Source: Pseudobdellovibrionaceae bacterium (lineage in GTDB: Bacteria > Bdellovibrionota > Bdellovibrionia > Bdellovibrionales > UBA1609). Taken from it: a DNA stretch of 9,356 nt. The notes below the pieces were generated by a model. That model was given only the letters and a program-made list of their open reading frames with translations. It did not search any database and was not told the origin of the DNA. The stretch's first letter is position 1; each line of letters starts with the position of its first letter. The stretch spans positions 1-9,356 of the forward strand of contig JAPORL010000126.1 in assembly GCA_026712605.1 (NCBI GenBank). Reading direction: 5' to 3'. Positions 7,886 to 9,356 of the stretch are shown here, one piece after another. Position numbers and translations under genes: made by a program.

Positions 7886-8599
7886 ATGAAGTTTATTTTA
7901 GTTTTCTTATTGATTTTTTCTATAGCTTGCAGTGATGTATTTCGCACAGCTCCTCCCGCTAATGTGGGTTCTGGAATTCCTATTGTTTACCCTACTAACA
8001 ATGATCAAAACTCAACAACACAGGATAATTCTGATTCTTTATCTGAATTTGGAGATGTGAGATGTCATTCCAGCCAAGCTAATCAGTTTAATCAGCAAGT
8101 TAGAAACTTTTTATCTACTTCTTTTGATCCCAATCGCGCTAACTATATTATAAAATGCGCATCCAATCAACAATGGAAAGGTGGATTTTTTATAAGAGGA
8201 AAAGTTTATTTTGGAGATCAAAAATTTAATAACCAGTCTAACTCTCAAAACTTAACTGTCTTACAAAATTCTTATTTAGAAATACATATTGTGGATGTAA
8301 ATAATAATCCTATTACCGGACAAGGAAAGCCTATTAAAATGAATATAGACACTTATTCTAGTACTATTCGCGGGCAAAATGCCAATCTTGTTTTTCAAGA
8401 TACTAAGGGTAAGGTTTTTTTAAATGGTTCTGTAGGTTTTGATAATGAAAATAGGTCTCTATTTTCTGGAACTTTTGAATTTCAAAATTTTCAAACTTGG
8501 GATGGCTCTAGTTCAGGTTTGAGTGGAACACTTGGTCAATTTAGAATCTCTGCCTGTCGTTTTTTTGAGTGCGCCGATTCTGTTATACCTAGAAATTGA
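7886..8599 (+). CDS. Putative lipoprotein of unknown function
   Basis: This is a 237-residue protein of no recognised family. The N terminus, MKFILVFLLIFSIAC, is a lipoprotein signal with Cys15 as the probable lipidated residue. SIAC is a slightly weak lipobox because position -3 is Ser rather than Leu. Ser follows the Cys, so outer-membrane sorting is likely by the usual +2 rule. Residues 25-55 are a low-complexity Pro/Asn/Ser/Thr/Gln tether. From about 95 to 225 the alternating hydrophobic, Gly- and Asn-rich sequence looks like beta structure (GGFFIRGKVYFG, LEIHIVDVN, GKVFLNGSVGF, FSGTFEFQNF). Mature cysteines at 60, 91, 224 and 229 (CRFFEC near the end) could form two disulfides. The gene starts 40 bases after fadJ without a Shine-Dalgarno. 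It may be read through from fadJ or from its own promoter: a TATTAT at 7871-7876 is only ten bases before the ATG. Nothing ties its function to fatty acids. Confidence 0.8.
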   Translation: MKFILVFLLIFSIACSDVFRTAPPANVGSGIPIVYPTNNDQNSTTQDNSDSLSEFGDVRCHSSQANQFNQQVRNFLSTSFDPNRANYIIKCASNQQWKGGFFIRGKVYFGDQKFNNQSNSQNLTVLQNSYLEIHIVDVNNNPITGQGKPIKMNIDTYSSTIRGQNANLVFQDTKGKVFLNGSVGFDNENRSLFSGTFEFQNFQTWDGSSSGLSGTLGQFRISACRFFECADSVIPRN

Positions 8600-8655
8600 T
8601 AATAGTTATTAAATTTTGTAAAACTATATATTTGACTATCCAAACTTTTTTAGTT

Positions 8656-8778
8656 GTCATTACTTTTTAGCTGTCATTCCTGCGAAAGCAGGAATCTAAA
8701 AATCAATCTGCCAGATTGATTTTATCCAAAATCCACTCATTGAAGAGATTCCCGCTTTTGCGAAAATGACGAAATGAC
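8656..8778. repeat. Nested palindromic intergenic element (REP/MITE-like)
   Basis: The left arm is GTCATT (8656-8661), then GTCATT again at 8673 running into ATTCCTGC-GAAA-GCAGGAAT (8676-8695), a perfect eight-pair hairpin with a GAAA tetraloop. The right arm is the inverted counterpart: ATTCCCGC-TTTT-GCGAAAAT (8748-8767, two mismatched pairs), AATGAC (8765-8770) and again AATGAC (8773-8778). The arms enclose a separate 11-pair palindrome. The whole is thus a nested inverted repeat of about 120 bases with matching GTCATT ends and no coding capacity. GTCATTCC(C/T)GC...GC(G/A)GGAATC hairpins are a widespread dispersed-repeat type in proteobacterial intergenic DNA (compare Neisseria dRS3). It may also help end transcription of the lipoprotein gene, although the first hairpin has no T-run. 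Confidence 0.7.
8699..8723. repeat. Internal palindrome, 11-pair stem with GCC loop
   Basis: AAAATCAATCT (8699-8709) pairs perfectly with AGATTGATTTT (8713-8723) around GCC. It sits between the two arms of the larger element and begins a few bases after the first hairpin. An A-run before the stem and a TTTT at its 3' side give it some look of a bidirectional terminator, but the stem is mostly A/T and the T-run is short. Confidence 0.6.
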
Positions 8779-8931
8779 TGAAATTAACAAAACCTGATAA
8801 AAACTTTAATATACACTTAATATAAAATTTAGATATTTTTTATAAATTTTAATAAGTTCAAAAAATTAAATAGATAATTTTTCAAAAAAACATATTTTTA
8901 TTTAACTTTTTTTAAACTTGATGTAAGACTC

Positions 8932-8937
8932 TATACT
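8932..8937 (+). promoter_or_regulatory. Possible -10 box (TATACT) for speD
   Basis: TATACT matches five of six -10 bases and would start a transcript near 8944, leaving a short leader that contains the ribosome site. The -35 position holds only T/A-rich sequence; TTGATG at 8918-8923 is too close to serve. Confidence 0.3.
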
Positions 8938-8954
8938 TATTTTAACTTTTAAAA

Positions 8955-8959
8955 AAGGA
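8955..8959 (+). promoter_or_regulatory. Shine-Dalgarno deciding the TTG start of speD
   Basis: AAGGA stands eight bases before TTG 8968. The reading frame is closed by TAA at 8950-8952 and has no ATG or GTG between there and the conserved FEGSEK start, so this site fixes the TTG as initiator. Confidence 0.7.
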
Positions 8960-8967
8960 TTATAAAA

Positions 8968-9356
8968 TTGTTTGAGGGATCAGAAAAAAAAATTGAAGTT
9001 ATTTTTTCATCCAATAGGGATTCTTTATTAGAAAAAAGCGATAAATTTTGGAGAAAAATAGTTCAAACTTGTAAAGCGGATATAATATCCAGTTTAAAGT
9101 TTTCAAAAGTTCACTCTTATCTTCTATCTGAATCGAGTTTATTCGTATGGTCGCATCGCTTGGTTTTTATTACCTGTGGGAAAACTATTTTATCAAACTC
9201 TTTTATAGAAATTTTAAAGAGGTTTTCAATTAAAGATATTGAACTTTGTTTTTTTCAAAGAAAAAATGAATTTTTTCCTAAAAATCAAAAAAGTTGTTTT
9301 TATGCGGATTTAAAAAAAATTCGAAAAAAAATAAAAGGCTTCTCTTTTCGTTTTGG
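8968..9356 (+). CDS. speD: Eukaryotic-type S-adenosylmethionine decarboxylase proenzyme (N-terminal half; cut by window edge)
   Basis: Decarboxylates S-adenosylmethionine to supply the aminopropyl donor for spermidine synthesis. The sequence aligns along its visible length with human AMD1-type enzymes rather than with E. coli- or Bacillus-type SpeD. MFEGSEKKIEV matches human FFEGTEKLLEV, so Phe2, Glu3 and Glu6 correspond to human Phe7, Glu8 and Glu11. YLLSESSLFV (51-60) matches YVLSESSMFV, placing self-cleavage between Glu55 and Ser56, the latter becoming the pyruvoyl group. TCGKT matches TCGTT with Cys70 for the human active-site Cys82, at the same spacing of 14. CFFQRKNEFFPK matches the FFYSRKNFMKP region. 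It is cut after 129 complete codons; the eukaryotic family is about 330-370 residues, and the second half, with the human Ser229 and His243 equivalents, lies beyond. Human Lys80 is Ile68 here. The start is TTG with a good Shine-Dalgarno. The A/T-rich codon use resembles its neighbours, so any transfer is not recent. Confidence 0.9.
   Translation, partial: MFEGSEKKIEVIFSSNRDSLLEKSDKFWRKIVQTCKADIISSLKFSKVHSYLLSESSLFVWSHRLVFITCGKTILSNSFIEILKRFSIKDIELCFFQRKNEFFPKNQKSCFYADLKKIRKKIKGFSFRF

Larger units (their letters stand above)
8600..8967. other. Gene-free stretch with a palindromic element, then speD leader
   Basis: No credible coding frame lies between the lipoprotein stop and the SpeD start. 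Positions 8656-8778 hold a palindromic repeat element, distinctly richer in G and C than its flanks (listed separately). Positions 8779-8930 are almost pure A/T with no structure I can support. The last 40 bases carry a possible -10 box and a good ribosome site for speD. Confidence 0.7.

Noticed and set aside
8673..8770. CRISPR repeats
   Set aside because: Only two inverted, imperfect arms exist, with no regular direct repeats or spacers and no cas genes in the window.
8774..8797. A tiny ATG frame (MTEINKT) upstream of speD, considered as a regulatory uORF like that of mammalian AMD1
   Set aside because: It has no ribosome site, lies about 170 bases from speD upstream of the likely promoter, and bears no resemblance to the known uORF peptide.

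Overview
The window is AT-rich bacterial DNA with tightly packed genes. I read it as Gram-negative because it encodes a lipobox lipoprotein, signal-peptide proteins and a FadIJ-type beta-oxidation pair. I cannot name the genus. A low-GC, possibly host- or prey-associated proteobacterium or Bdellovibrionota-like lineage would fit, but this is inference only.

Left part (1-4227, minus strand): a three-gene unit reading leftward from a TATAAT box at 4222-4227. First come two small exported proteins of unknown function (3815-4198 and 3240-3746). They are followed by a nearly complete mfd gene, the transcription-repair coupling factor. It starts at a TTG near 3213 and runs off the left edge just before its C terminus.

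Middle part (about 4488-8599, plus strand): a divergent AT-rich intergenic region carries a perfect 18-bp palindrome just before the next start codon. It leads into fadI (3-ketoacyl-CoA thiolase) and fadJ (enoyl-CoA hydratase / 3-hydroxyacyl-CoA dehydrogenase), which together carry out the hydration, second oxidation and thiolysis steps of fatty-acid beta-oxidation. All recognised catalytic residues are present, but FadJ ends early compared with the family. A lipoprotein gene of unknown function follows 40 bases later.

Right part (8600-9356): a gene-free, AT-rich stretch contains a compact nested palindromic element (8656-8778). Its GTCATTCC...GGAATC hairpins resemble the intergenic repeats dispersed in many proteobacterial genomes. 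After it, with a good Shine-Dalgarno sequence and a TTG start at 8968, begins the most unusual gene here: an S-adenosylmethionine decarboxylase of the eukaryotic (human AMD1-like) type, not either usual bacterial SpeD type. The visible 129 codons include the FEGSEK substrate-binding start, the LSESS self-cleavage site that makes the pyruvoyl cofactor, and the TCG motif. The window ends before the second half of the protein.
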